From NCBI GenBank assembly GCA_963729875.1, contig CAVSPR010000002.1:186001-250000 (forward strand): a stretch of DNA of 64,000 bases, read 5' to 3'. Shown piece by piece: positions 8,279-18,327 of the stretch. Both the position numbers and the translations under genes were made by a program. The notes beneath the pieces were generated by a model. It ran no database searches. It saw only the letters and a program-made list of their open reading frames with translations, and was not told the DNA's origin. The stretch comes from DATBSL01 sp963729875. GTDB taxonomy: Bacteria > Acidobacteriota > Vicinamibacteria > Fen-336. Numbering within the stretch: position 1 is the first letter of the stretch; each line of letters opens with the position of its first letter.

Positions 8279-10501
8279 ATGATCGGCCACACCGTCTCCC
8301 ACTACCGCATCACCGCCAAGCTGGGCAGCGGCGGCATGGGCGTCGTCTACGAAGCCGAGGACACGAAGCTCGGCCGTCACGTGGCGCTGAAGTTCCTGCC
8401 CGTGGAGATGGCGAAGGACGCGGCCGCGCTGGAGCGCTTCCAGCGCGAGGCCCGCGCCGCTTCCGCCCTCAACCACCCCGGCATCTGCACGGTCCACGAG
8501 ATCGACCAGCACGAGGGGCAGCACTTCATCGCGATGGAGCTGCTCGAGGGGGAAACGCTCGCGGAGCGGGTCCGGAAGGGGCCCTTCGAGATCGCGCCGC
8601 TTCTCGACCTCGGGATCCAGCTCGCGGACGCGCTCGAGTCGGCGCACGCCAAGGGGATCGTGCACCGCGACCTCAAGCCCGCGAACGTCTTCGTCAACTC
8701 CCGGGGCCAGGCCAAGATCCTGGACTTCGGCCTGGCCAAGATCGAACGCGCGCGCCCGGGGGCGGGTGCCGAGCACTCCGAGGCGCCAACGGCGGTGCAG
8801 CCGAACGAGCTGACGACCGCCGGCTCGACGATGGGCACCGTGTCCTACATGTCGCCGGAGCAGGCGCGCGGCCAGCTCACGGACGCCCGGACCGACATCT
8901 TCTCCCTGGGGACGGTCCTCTACCAGGCGGCCGCCGGCACGCTCCCCTTCCCGGGCGAGACCTCGGCGGTCGTCTTCGACGCGATCCTCAACCGCGACCC
9001 CCCGCCGATCGCCCAGGCGAACCCCGCCCTGCCGGCCGAGCTCGGGCGCATCCTGGGGCGGGCGCTCGAGAAGGACCGCAACCTGCGCTACCAGACCGCC
9101 ACCGACTTGAAGACCGAGCTGCTGCGCCTGAAGCGGGACACCGAATCGGGAGGCCGGCGCGCGGCCGAGCTCCACGACTCGCGGCCCGGCGGCTCCGCCC
9201 GGCCCACGGAGAAGTCGGTCGCGGTGCTCTACCTCGAGAACCTCTCCGGGGTGAAGGAGGACGAGTACTTCCGGGACGGGATCACCGAGGACATCATCAC
9301 CGAGCTCTCGAAGATCAAGACCCTCAAGGTCTTTCCCCGTTCCACGATCCTGCCGTACCGGGACAAGCCGGTGACGCCCCAGCAGGTGGGCCGCGAGCTC
9401 AGCGCCGCGTTCGTCCTGGGGGGCAGCCTGCGCCGCGCCGGGAACCGACTGCGGATCAACACGCAGCTCATGGACGCGAAGACCGACTTCCCGCTCTGGT
9501 CCGAGCGCTACGACCGCGAGATGGCCGACGTGTTCGAGGTCCAGGACGAGATCGCCCGCAAGATCGCCGAGGCGCTGCGGGTCACCCTCTCGCCCCAGGA
9601 GCAGCAGGAGCTCGCCGCCCGCCCGACCGACAACCTCCAGGCCTACGACCTGTACCTGCGCGGAAAGAGCTACGCCCGCCGGCTGACCCGCCAGGACCTC
9701 GAGTTCGCCCTCCAGATGTTCGAGAACGCGGTGTCGCTCGACCCGCGCTTCGCCCTCGCCCACGCCGCGATCGCGAACTCGTGCGCGCTCTACAACCAGC
9801 ACTTCGACCGCGGGCCCCAGTGGATCGAGCGGGCCAAGGCCGCGAGCCGGAAGGCGAGCACCCTCGGCAGCGACTCGCCCGACATCCAGGTCGCCGAGGC
9901 CTGGATCCTCTACGCCGAGGGCAAGTACGCCGAGGCGGTGGTTCGCGTGCGCCAGGCCATCGGCCGCAAGGCCGACGCCGAAGGCGCCTACTACCTCCTG
10001 GGCCGGGCCCTGTTCGCCGCCGGCCTGTACCAGGAGGTCGTCGATCTCGCCGAGGCGGCCGTCGCCGCGTCCGGGGAGGACTACAACATCTACGTGCCGA
10101 TCCACAACGCCCTCGGCGCCCTCGGGAAGAAGGAGGCCCTCCGCAACGCGGTGCTGCAACGGATCCAGGTGCTGGAGGTGCACCTGCGGAAGTTCCCCGA
10201 GGACGCGCGGGGCCGGACGCTGCTGGCCACGGATTACGCGCACGTGCAGCGCGTGGACGACGCGGCGCGCGAGGCCAGCCTGGCCATGGCGCTCCGAGCG
10301 AACGACGCGATGGTCATGTACAACGTGGCCTGCGTCTTCGGCCAGCTCGGCAAGAAGGCCGAGACGCTCGACGCCCTGCGCAAGGCCAGGGACGCCGGCT
10401 GGAACGACGCGACCTGGGCCCGGCGCGACCCCGACCTCGCGATCGTCCACGGCGACCCCGAGTTCGACCGGCTGTACCCTGCGCCCGCGGCGGGGGAGTG
10501 A
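8279..10501 (+). CDS. Ser/Thr protein kinase with TolB/FlgO-like and TPR domains (paralog 5)
   Basis: A 740-residue paralog, last of the array. I start it at the ATG giving MIGHTVSHY, matching the other copies; an upstream in-frame start 12 codons earlier has no counterpart in the paralogs. The kinase motifs are complete. The activation segment and VNSRGQAKILDFG stretch match paralog 4. The sensor domain is the most diverged (FRDGITEDII, INTQLMDAKTDF), suggesting a distinct input. The stop overlaps the GTG of the downstream EamA permease (GTGA), so that gene may be co-translated. Substrate unknown. Confidence 0.95.
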   Translation: MIGHTVSHYRITAKLGSGGMGVVYEAEDTKLGRHVALKFLPVEMAKDAAALERFQREARAASALNHPGICTVHEIDQHEGQHFIAMELLEGETLAERVRKGPFEIAPLLDLGIQLADALESAHAKGIVHRDLKPANVFVNSRGQAKILDFGLAKIERARPGAGAEHSEAPTAVQPNELTTAGSTMGTVSYMSPEQARGQLTDARTDIFSLGTVLYQAAAGTLPFPGETSAVVFDAILNRDPPPIAQANPALPAELGRILGRALEKDRNLRYQTATDLKTELLRLKRDTESGGRRAAELHDSRPGGSARPTEKSVAVLYLENLSGVKEDEYFRDGITEDIITELSKIKTLKVFPRSTILPYRDKPVTPQQVGRELSAAFVLGGSLRRAGNRLRINTQLMDAKTDFPLWSERYDREMADVFEVQDEIARKIAEALRVTLSPQEQQELAARPTDNLQAYDLYLRGKSYARRLTRQDLEFALQMFENAVSLDPRFALAHAAIANSCALYNQHFDRGPQWIERAKAASRKASTLGSDSPDIQVAEAWILYAEGKYAEAVVRVRQAIGRKADAEGAYYLLGRALFAAGLYQEVVDLAEAAVAASGEDYNIYVPIHNALGALGKKEALRNAVLQRIQVLEVHLRKFPEDARGRTLLATDYAHVQRVDDAAREASLAMALRANDAMVMYNVACVFGQLGKKAETLDALRKARDAGWNDATWARRDPDLAIVHGDPEFDRLYPAPAAGE

Positions 10502-11367
10502 GCGCTCGCGACGATCCCGGGGCGGGCTGGGAGACGGCCGGCCTCACCGCGGCGGCGATGGTGGCCTTCGCCGCGAACTCGCTCCTCTGCCGGGCCGCCC
10601 TCGGCGGCGGCCACGCGGACGCGGCCAGCTTCACGACGCTGCGCCTGGCCGGGGGTGCCCTCGCCCTCGGCCTGCTCGCCCGCGCCCGGGGGAGCGCCGG
10701 CCCCCGGGGAGGCTTCGCGTGGGGCTCGGCGGCCGCCCTCTTTGCCTACGCCATCGGCTTCTCCCTCGCCTACCTCCGCATCCCGGCCGGGGCGGGAGCG
10801 CTGCTGCTCTTCGCCGCCGTGCAGCTGACGATGATCGGCGCCGGCCTGCGATCCGGCGAGAGGCCGCGGGCCCTCGAGTGGGCGGGGCACGCCCTCTCGA
10901 TCGCCGGCCTCGTGCTGCTCACGCGGCCCGGGCTCGCGCGGCCCGACCCCGCCGGGGCCGCCCTCATGCTCGGGGCGGGGGCGGCCTGGGGTGTCTACTC
11001 GCTTCGGGGACGGGGCAGCGCCGACGCGGTCGCTCTCAACGCCGCGGGCTTCGCCCGCGCCGTCCCCTTGTCGCTCGGGGCGAGCCTGATCGCCGTCTCC
11101 GCCGGCGCGGCGCACGTCTCTCCGGCCGGGGTCGGTCTCGCGCTCGCCTCCGGGGCGGTGGCCTCGGGCCTCGGCTACGCGGCGTGGTACGCGGCGCTGC
11201 GGGGGCTCACCGCCACCCGGGCGGCCCTCGTCCAGCTCTCGGTACCTCCCCTCGCCGCCGCCGGCGGCGTCCTCCTGCTGGGAGAGCGGTTCTCGCCGCG
11301 GCTCCTCGTCGCGGGCCTCCTGATCCTGGGCGGGATCTCGCTGGCGGTGGCCGGCCGGCGACGGTGA
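10498..11367 (+). CDS. EamA/DMT-family permease
   Basis: A 289-residue polytopic inner-membrane protein with about ten hydrophobic helices arranged as two EamA repeats. The second repeat ends in the typical LLGERFSP...GLLILGGISLAV pattern of drug/metabolite exporters. The GTG start overlaps the kinase stop (GTGA) and is preceded in the same mRNA by the kinase array. The transported compound cannot be told from sequence; members export amino acids, nucleosides or other small molecules. Whether it is functionally linked to the kinases or simply rides the operon is unknown. Confidence 0.88.
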   Translation: MSARDDPGAGWETAGLTAAAMVAFAANSLLCRAALGGGHADAASFTTLRLAGGALALGLLARARGSAGPRGGFAWGSAAALFAYAIGFSLAYLRIPAGAGALLLFAAVQLTMIGAGLRSGERPRALEWAGHALSIAGLVLLTRPGLARPDPAGAALMLGAGAAWGVYSLRGRGSADAVALNAAGFARAVPLSLGASLIAVSAGAAHVSPAGVGLALASGAVASGLGYAAWYAALRGLTATRAALVQLSVPPLAAAGGVLLLGERFSPRLLVAGLLILGGISLAVAGRRR

Positions 11368-11402
11368 GCCGTGGGCCCGCCCTCTGGCATACTGCGCGCG
11401 CC

Positions 11403-12488
11403 ATGCTCGCCCCCCGCGCGCTGACCGCCCTCCGCCTGGCCCTTCTCCTGCTCCCGGCGATGGTCCCCCCGGCGATGGCGCAGACGAGCCCGCCCCCTCC
11501 GCCCGCGCCGAAGGCCGAGGAGGCAGCTCCTGCGTTCAAGCTCGGCGGTCTCGTGTTCGGCGACTACTACTACGTGGCGCAGAACCACCGCGACGAGCTC
11601 GTGGACCAGAACGGCTTCTGGATCCGCCGGCTGTACTTCACCTACGACCACACGCTGTCGAAGTCGCTCTCGGTGCGCGTCCGGCTGGAGGTGAACAGCA
11701 AGGGCGACTTCAAGTCCACCGGCGTCAACACGCCCTACCTCAAGGACGCCTGGCTGAAGTGGACCTTCGGCGCGCACGCTCTCACCGTTGGTCTCGCCCC
11801 CACGGCGAACATCGACTTCGTGGACGGCTTCCAGGGCTACCGCCAGATCGAGAAGAGCCCCATCGACCTCTACCGCTGGGACAGCTCGCGCGACACGGGC
11901 GTCCTGCTGCAGGGGGGCCTCGGAAAGGACCGGCGCACGAGCTACAGCCTCCAGTTCGGCAACGGGTCCGGGACGGGATCCGAGACGGACGCGAGCAAGG
12001 CGGTGCGGGGCGAGCTGTCGCACCGCTTCGCGAGCGGCCTGGTCCTCGAGGCCTACGCCGACTGGCAGGACCGCCCGGACGACCGGGACTTCTCGACGCT
12101 CGCGGCCCTCCTCGGTTGGCAGGAGAAGGGGTGGCGGGCGTCGCTGCAGTACGGGCACCAGCAGCGCCGCGAGGCGGGAGGGGCGGGCGAGGACCTCTCG
12201 CTCGACTTCCTCTCCGCGTTCGCGGCGGTCGCGGTCTCCCCGCGGGTGTCGCTCGTGGGCCGCGTGGACCGCAACTTCGACCCGATCCCGAACGGGGAGA
12301 CGACCGACTACATGCCTTTCTCCGGCAACGCGGCCAACGTGTTCGGCTACGCGGCCGTGGACGTGACCCTCGCGAAGGGAGTCCACCTGGTCCCGAACGT
12401 CGAGGTGGCCGTCTACGACGAGGCGACGGACGGCACGACGCCCGGCGACGACGTCGTGCCGCGGCTCACGCTCTTCTTCAGCTGGTAG
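11403..12488 (+). CDS. Porin-like outer-membrane beta-barrel protein
   Basis: A 361-residue secreted protein. The signal peptide ends near residue 25 at AMA-Q, followed by a Pro/Ala-rich linker. The rest alternates polar and aromatic residues typical of a beta barrel (FGDYYYVAQNHRD, WIRRLYFTYDHTLS) and ends in Phe-Ser-Trp, an aromatic barrel terminus. It resembles phosphate-selective porin O/P-like and Acidobacteria porins by pattern. It lies 35 bases after the EamA gene on the same strand. Pore specificity is unknown. Confidence 0.75.
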   Translation: MLAPRALTALRLALLLLPAMVPPAMAQTSPPPPPAPKAEEAAPAFKLGGLVFGDYYYVAQNHRDELVDQNGFWIRRLYFTYDHTLSKSLSVRVRLEVNSKGDFKSTGVNTPYLKDAWLKWTFGAHALTVGLAPTANIDFVDGFQGYRQIEKSPIDLYRWDSSRDTGVLLQGGLGKDRRTSYSLQFGNGSGTGSETDASKAVRGELSHRFASGLVLEAYADWQDRPDDRDFSTLAALLGWQEKGWRASLQYGHQQRREAGGAGEDLSLDFLSAFAAVAVSPRVSLVGRVDRNFDPIPNGETTDYMPFSGNAANVFGYAAVDVTLAKGVHLVPNVEVAVYDEATDGTTPGDDVVPRLTLFFSW

Positions 12489-12546
12489 CCGCTCGGTGCT
12501 CTCCGGGCGTCACCGTGGGACCGCGCGGGGAAAGGGTGGACCAATC

Positions 12547-15500
12547 ATGAAAATCGTTTTCAACCTTGATCCGAGGCGCCACCTGCCGGAGAATGTCGAG
12601 GTTCCACTGAGCTCGAGGCCGGCGAGATCCCCGCGGCGGGGGGGCAAGGGGGAGAGGTGTCGGAGAGAGGCGACGCTCCAGCTTCGTTTCCTGGGGGAGA
12701 TGGAGGTCTTCCGGGGCGGGCGAGCGCCTCGAGCTGCCCCCCTCCAAGAAGACGCGCGGCCTGCTCGCCTACCTCGCCCTGACCGGCCGCCCCCACCGCC
12801 GTGAGCGGCTGTGCAGCCTCCTGTGGGACGTGACCGACGACCCCCGGGGCGCGCTCCGCTGGAGCCTCAGCCGGCTGCGGGCGATCGTGGACGAGCCCGG
12901 CCGGCCGCGCATCCGGGCCCCCCGCGACAGCGTCGCCTTCGAGGCCGGGGGTGCCTGGATCGACATCCTGGACCTCCGGCGGCGCTGCGCGGCCGGCCTC
13001 GACCGGGCGCCTCTCGGCGAGCTGCGCTCGCTCGCGTCGGAGTTCCGCGGGGAGCTCCTGGAAGGGCTCGACCTCGGCGACTTCCTCGACTTCGAGGCCT
13101 GGTGCGTGGCGGAGAGAGAGGAGGCGCGCACGCTCCACGGGACGCTCCTGCGCGCCCTGGTCGAGCGCCTGGCGGCTGACCCCGAGGCGGCGCTGCCCCA
13201 CGCGCGCGCTCTCGCCGCCGTCGACCCGCTCGACGAGTCGGCCCGGGCCGGGCTCTTGCGGGTGCTCGCGGCCACCGGCCGCCGGCGCGAGGCCGAGCAG
13301 CAGTACGAGGCGGCCGGCCGGCTGCTGAAAGAGCTCGGCCGGCCGGAGTCCGGGGAGCTCGAGGCGGCGTGGCGGGGGACGCGAGAGATCCATCCCCTCG
13401 CGACGCGGCGCGAGGTCGAGCCCGCCGTACCTCCCCCGTCGCCCGTCGGGTCCGCGCTCGTCGGCCGCGAGGTCGAGCGGCGGCGCCTCCTCGAGGCGCT
13501 CGAGGAGTCCCTTCGGCACCGCACCGCCCGCGCGCTGCTGCTGACCGGAGAGCCCGGGCTCGGCAAGTCCAGCCTCCTCGCGGAGCTGCGCGACGTCGCG
13601 CGCGCACGGGGAGGCACCGTGCTCGAAGGCCGGGCGTTCGAGGCCGAGTCGGGACGGCCGTTCGGGCCGTGGATCGACGCCCTCCGGCAGCTGCCGCCGG
13701 GCGTGGTGGGCGCCGCGCTGGCCGGCGACCTCCAGGCCCTCCTGCCCGAGCTCGCCCGCGAGGACGACGCGCCGAGGAGCCGGGACCGGCTGTTCGGGGC
13801 GGTGGTGGAGCTCCTGTCCGAGCGAGCCGCCTCGGCACCGCCCGTCCTCCTCACCCTCGACGACGTGCACTGGCTCGACGCGGCCTCGGCCGAGCTCCTC
13901 CACTACGTGGCTCGCATGAGCCTCCACCGCCCGCTGCTCGTCGCCCTCAGCGCGCGCGCCGGTGAGCTCCACGACAACGAGACAGCGAAGCGCACGCTGC
14001 GCAGCCTGGCCGAGCTGGGGCTCCTCGCGGAGGTCCCCCTCGCTCCACTGGGACGCGACCAGACCCGGGAGCTTCTCCGGGCGGCCTTCCCCGGGATCGA
14101 CGCGGAGGCCGTGTTCGCCGAGAGCGGGGGAAACCCCTTCCTGGCTCTCGAGGTGGCGCGCTCGGCCGGGGATCGCGAGGGCCGGCTCCCCTTCTCGCTC
14201 ACGGAGCTCATCCGGCACCGCGTGGAGCGCCTGCCGTCGGAGGCGGGGGACGTCCTGCGCTGGGCCGCCGTGCTCGGGCGCGGGTTCGACGCCCTTCGCC
14301 TGGGTGAGCTGATGGCTGTCGACCTCGACCGGCTTCTGCTCGCGCTCGAGCTGCTCGAGCGGCACGCCCTCCTGCGCGCCGAGAGCCCCGGGGCCGGCGA
14401 GGGGCGCGGCCGCTACGAGTTCACCCACGAGGTGATCCGCCGGGCGGTCTACTCGGAGATCTCGTTGCCCCGCCGCCGCCTGATGCACCTGCGCGTCGCG
14501 GAACGGCTCGGCCGGGCGCCGGCGGCGGAAGCGGTGGCCGCGGATCTCGCCCACCACGCCGCGCTCGCCGGGGAGAGTGCCCTCGCCGCGCGGGCGTGCG
14601 TGAGCGCCGGCCGGCTATACCTGCGCCAGTTCGCGAACGCGGAGGCCTGGGCGGCGGCACGGCGCGGGCGCCGGCACGCGGCCGACGTGACGGAGCCCGA
14701 CCGCACCGGCCTCCTCCTGGAGCTGCTGCAGGTGGAGCTCCAGGCGCGCCGCCCGCGGGAGGTCGGGGCCGCCGCAACCGAGCTCGAGACCCTCGCCGAG
14801 CGCGCCCTCGGCCAGGGCGACACCGAGCACGCCCGCCTCGGCTTCCACATGCTGTCCTACCTTCGGTGGGAGGAGGGCGACCTCTCCGACGCCCAGCGCC
14901 ACATGATGCGGGCGGAGGTCGTGAGCCGGGCCGGCGACGAGAAGGCGCAGGTCGTCGCGATGGCCGAGGCGGCACGCTGCCTGGTCCTGCTCGAGCGGGA
15001 CCTGCCGCGCGCGGAGGCGCTCGCGCTCGAGGCGAGCGCGCGCTCGTCGCGCGCGGGGCTGCGCCCGTCGGCGATCGCCGATGCCCAGGGCATGCTGCGG
15101 CAGCATCAGGGCCGCCTCGAGGAGGCGGCCGAGCTCTTCGAGCAGGCCCGGCTCGAGGCGCGCCGGGCGGGCGACGCCATGGGCGAGTTCCAGGCCCTCG
15201 AGCACCTCGTCGCCCTGCGCCAGGAGCAGGGGGCGTGGACCGAGGCCCGGCGCCTCGCCGTCGAGCTCGACACCCTCGGGGAGAAGCTCCGCGAGGGCAG
15301 CGAGGCCCCGTTCGCCCGCGCCCTCCTGGCGCTCTCCCGGCACGCGCTGGGCGAGCCCGGGGCGGAGGCCGATCTCGATTCGGCCCTCGAGGAGCTGCGG
15401 GCCGCCGACGCCAAGCTCCGGCTCGCGTACACGCTCACGCGGGCGGCGCGGCTGGACCTCGGGCGTGGCCGGCCTCTGCCGGCCCGGAGGCGGGCGGAGG

Positions 15501-15727
15501 AGGCTCGGGGCGCGGCGCAGGCCCTCGCCCGGCCCACCGAGACGCTTCTCGCCGGGGTGACGCTGGCGCGGGCCTGTCGCGAGCTCGCCGACGACGAGGA
15601 GGCGGAACGGCTGCTCGAGGCGCTGCGCTCGAGGGCGGCGCCCGGAGCGGCGGATCTCGCGCGCCGCGAGCTCGCCGACCTGCTCGGTGGCGGGCTCTCC
15701 GCCGCCCGCGGGGAGGAGGGGCCATGA
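12547..15727 (+). CDS. BTAD/SARP-type regulator with AAA ATPase and TPR region (frameshifted)
   Basis: A large signal-transduction ATPase of about 1,060 residues. The N-terminal strand LQLRFLGEMEVFRGG is in one frame. From about 12722 the continuation (ERLELPPSKKTRGLLAYLAL, winged-helix then BTAD) is in the next frame; dropping one base near 12721 joins them. After the BTAD domain come Walker A GEPGLGKSS, a Walker B LLTLDDVHWLD, then a long helical TPR-like tail. Such proteins usually activate adjacent pathways, and here the redox genes to 19979 follow directly. The ATG at 12547 is uncertain. A GTG at 12830 would give a shorter protein lacking DNA-binding residues. The stop overlaps the next ATG. 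SARP-like architecture is chiefly known from actinobacteria. Confidence 0.8.
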
Positions 15728-16254
15728 GCACGGTGGTCGTCGAGAGGTCGTTCGCGGAGCCGGTCGCCTTCGAGGACATCCAGGCGATCGAAGACCGCGG
15801 CGCCTGGTGCCTCGAGGCCCACCACGTGCGCTTCGTCAGGACCTACTTCTCCCGCGACCGGCGGCGCATGGTCTGCCTGTACGAGGCACCCGACGCCGAG
15901 TCGGTCCGACTCGCCGAGGGGAAGGCCGGCGTGCCGTTCGAGAGGGCGTGGGCCGCCCAGCCCCTCCGCCACGAAGGCCCCGAGCCGGACGGCGACGCGG
16001 TCGTGGTCGCGCGGACCCTGACCGAGGCGCTGGACGAGGCGGCGATCCGCGACGCGGCCGCCCGCGGGGCGTGGTGCCTCCAGGAGTGGGGCTGCCGCAT
16101 CGTGTGGAGCCTCCTTTCCGGGGACGGCCGGCGCTGCCTCTGCATCTTCGCGGCGCCGGACGCCGAGTCGGTCCGCCAGACCCAGAAGCAGCTCGGGATG
16201 CCCTACGAGGCGGCCTGGCCGGCCACGGTCCACGAGCCCCCGCCTGCGGCGTAG
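15724..16254 (+). CDS. Tandem DUF4242 (SCO4226-like) protein
   Basis: A 176-residue protein made of two copies of a ferredoxin-like DUF4242 module. Each copy has GAWCLE/Q about 25 residues in, then a short strand with Ser-x-Asp/Arg-Arg-Arg and C(L/I)(Y/F)xAPDAESVR. The family includes a nickel-binding Streptomyces protein, but most members have no known role. The Cys and acidic residues recur at the same place in each half, suggesting internal duplication. The ATG overlaps the stop of the regulator upstream (ATGA). Co-regulation with the following OsmC and flavoprotein genes is likely. Confidence 0.8.
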   Translation: MSTVVVERSFAEPVAFEDIQAIEDRGAWCLEAHHVRFVRTYFSRDRRRMVCLYEAPDAESVRLAEGKAGVPFERAWAAQPLRHEGPEPDGDAVVVARTLTEALDEAAIRDAAARGAWCLQEWGCRIVWSLLSGDGRRCLCIFAAPDAESVRQTQKQLGMPYEAAWPATVHEPPPAA

Positions 16255-16385
16255 TCAGCTCAACGACTTACGGATCCCACGGAGTTTCCACGGCCGCTCC
16301 CACGGTCGCTCACACGCCTGCGTCGTCTCTTGTCTTCGAAAGCCGGCCACGAAGGACCGGCCGGCGACGAGAGGAGAGACGAAAC

Positions 16386-16964
16386 ATGCACGCAACCAAG
16401 ACCAGGATGGATCGCGGACCCCGCAACGGCGTCGACACCCCGACGCTCTTCGCGACGCTCGACGCGATCAAGGGACAGCCGGAGCTGGCGAAGTTCCAGT
16501 TCCGCGTGTCGAACCGCTGGGTCAAGGGGACGAATAGCCGGAGCCGGATGGAGGCGTTCACCGGCGCGGGCGGCCAGCACGAGCACAAGCGCGTGTTCGA
16601 GTACGACGCCGACCACCACGCCGTCCTCGTCGGGACGGACGAGGGACCGACCCCGGTCGAGTTCCTGCTGCACGGGCTGGCGGCGTGCATCACCGCCGGC
16701 ATCGCCAACATCGCCGCCGCCCGCGGCGTGACCCTCACCGAGGTCACCTCGAGGATCGAGGGCGACATCAACCTCCTGGGGATCCTCGGGCTGTCGAACG
16801 AGGTCCGGAACGGCTACCAGAAGATCCGGGCCACGTTCGACATCAAGGGCGACGCCCCGGCCGACAAGCTCCGCGAGATCGTCGAGCAGTCCCGGGCGCG
16901 CTCGGCGGTGTTCGACGTGCTCACCAACGGCGTGCCGGTCGAGGTCGCGGTGAATGCGGCCTGA
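16386..16964 (+). CDS. OsmC-family protein
   Basis: A 192-residue OsmC/Ohr-fold protein. The segment TPVEFLLHGLAACITAG places a Cys on the long central helix as in OsmC proteins, but only one clear catalytic Cys is visible (the Ohr second Cys is not evident). Peroxidase activity is therefore plausible rather than proven. The start has an SD (gaggagagac) seven bases before ATG. The 131 bases upstream contain a 7-bp GC-rich inverted repeat (gccggcc/ggccggc) near 16340-16365 but no obvious promoter. It sits inside the SARP-led redox cluster. Confidence 0.88.
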   Translation: MHATKTRMDRGPRNGVDTPTLFATLDAIKGQPELAKFQFRVSNRWVKGTNSRSRMEAFTGAGGQHEHKRVFEYDADHHAVLVGTDEGPTPVEFLLHGLAACITAGIANIAAARGVTLTEVTSRIEGDINLLGILGLSNEVRNGYQKIRATFDIKGDAPADKLREIVEQSRARSAVFDVLTNGVPVEVAVNAA

Positions 16965-16967
16965 CCG

Positions 16968-17022
16968 CGATCGCCGGCGGCCGGCCCTCTCCGCGAGGCG
17001 AGCGGCCGGCCGCCGGCGATCG
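16968..17022. repeat. Perfect 19-bp inverted repeat (hairpin) between OsmC and monooxygenase genes
   Basis: Arms at 16968-16986 and 17004-17022 are exact reverse complements, separated by 17 bases. The structure starts three bases after the OsmC stop. It is extremely GC-rich and has no following T-run, so it is either an mRNA-stabilising or attenuating hairpin, or a terminator that does not depend on a U-tract. The 43 bases between it and the next ATG contain only the ribosome-binding site (aaaggggagcaa). Confidence 0.75.
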
Positions 17023-17065
17023 GGTCGGGCGAGTCGTGAATCGTGAGGAAAGGGGAGCAAGGCAC

Positions 17066-18305
17066 ATGCGGCGTACGGAGGCGGTCGTGATCGGCGGGGG
17101 GCAGGCGGGGCTCGCGATGAGCCACTGCCTCACCGACGCCGGTGTCGATCACGTCGTCCTCGAGCGGGGCCGTGTGGCCGAACGCTGGCGCAGCACGAGC
17201 TGGGACTCGCTCCGGCTCCTCACGCCGAACTGGCAGAGCCGGCTCCCCGGCTTCCGATACGACGGCGCCGACCCCCACGGTTACATGGGCGTGGCCGAGG
17301 TGGTCGGCTATCTCGATCGTTACGCTCGTTCCTTCCAGGCGCCCGTCGAGGACGGCACGACCGTCCTCGAGCTCGAGCGAGCCGGGGGCGGGTACCGGGT
17401 CACCACGGACCGTGGCGCGTGGGAGGCGCCGAGCGCCGTCATCGCCACCGGGTACTGCGACACGCCGTTCGTCCCCGGGGTGGCTCGCCGGCTCGACCCG
17501 GCCGTCGTCCAGGTGGTCCCGAGCCGCTACCGGAATCCCGGCCAGCTGCCCGAGGGCGGTGTCCTCGTGGTGGGGGCCTCGGCCACGGGCGTCCAGCTCG
17601 CGGACGAGATCCACGCCTCGGGCCGTGCCGGTCACCCTCGCCGTGGGCCGCCACACGCGGCTGCCCCGCGTCTACCGGGGACGCGACATCCTGTGGTGGC
17701 TCGACGCGATGGGGACCTTCGACGAGACGGCCGACGGGGTGTTCGACCTCGCGGTCTCCCGAGCCCAGCCGTCGCTCCAGCTCGTGGGCCGGCCCGACCG
17801 CGCGACCCTCGACCTCCCGACCCTCGAGGCGCGCGGGGTCCGGCTCGTCGGGCGCCTGGTCGACGCCGAGGGGTCGCGCGTCTCCTTCGCCGACGACCTC
17901 GTGGCGTACACCGCCGCCGCCGACTCCCGGCTCGCGCGCCTCGTCCAGCGGATCGACATCTTCGCCGCCCGCACCGGGCTCGACGCCGAGGTGGGCCCGC
18001 CCGAGCCCTTCCGCCCCTTCCTCTGGCCGGCGGAGGCTCCGACCCGGATCGACCTCGGCGCCGAGGGGATCAGGGCCGTGGTGTGGGCGACCGGCTTCCG
18101 CCGGCTCTACCCCTGGCTGAATGTGCCGGTCCTGGACGCGCAGGGGGAGATCCGGCACGAAGGCGGCGTCACGGCCTTCCCCGGCCTCTACGCGATCGGG
18201 CTCTACTTCCTGCGGCGTCGCAAGTCGAGCTTCATCGACGGCGTGGGTGGCGACGCCATGGAGCTGACCGCCCACCTCGCCGCGCACCTGCGGCGGGCGG
18301 CGTGA
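17066..18305 (+). CDS. Flavin-containing monooxygenase-like NAD(P)/FAD oxidoreductase (frameshifted)
   Basis: About 412 residues after joining two frames. The N-terminal FAD-binding GGGQAGLAMS follows the first strand, RWRSTSWDSLRLLTPNW is the signature of the YUCCA/FMO-like group, and a second Rossmann motif VVGASATGVQ marks NAD(P)H binding. At about 17626 the frame moves by one extra base (ADEIHASGR joins PVTLAVGRHTRLPR). The second frame then runs to the stop with the WATGFRRLYPWLN motif. It probably hydroxylates or oxidises a small organic substrate with NADPH and O2. The SD is aaaggggagcaa. It precedes another FAD oxygenase by 22 bases, so the two may act in sequence. Confidence 0.82.
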
Positions 18306-18327
18306 GGGCGGAGAAGAGGGGGAGACG

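Noticed and set aside
3536..10450. Very long open frames on the minus strand opposite the kinase array
   Set aside because: They mirror the plus-strand codon bias of high-GC genes, have low-complexity Arg/Gly/Leu/Val composition and no domain; the plus-strand frames encode intact kinases.
12547..12804. A separate small gene ahead of the SARP-like regulator
   Set aside because: Its C-terminal part (LQLRFLGEMEVFRGG) is the expected first strand of the regulator's DNA-binding domain, so it is better read as the frameshifted N-terminus.
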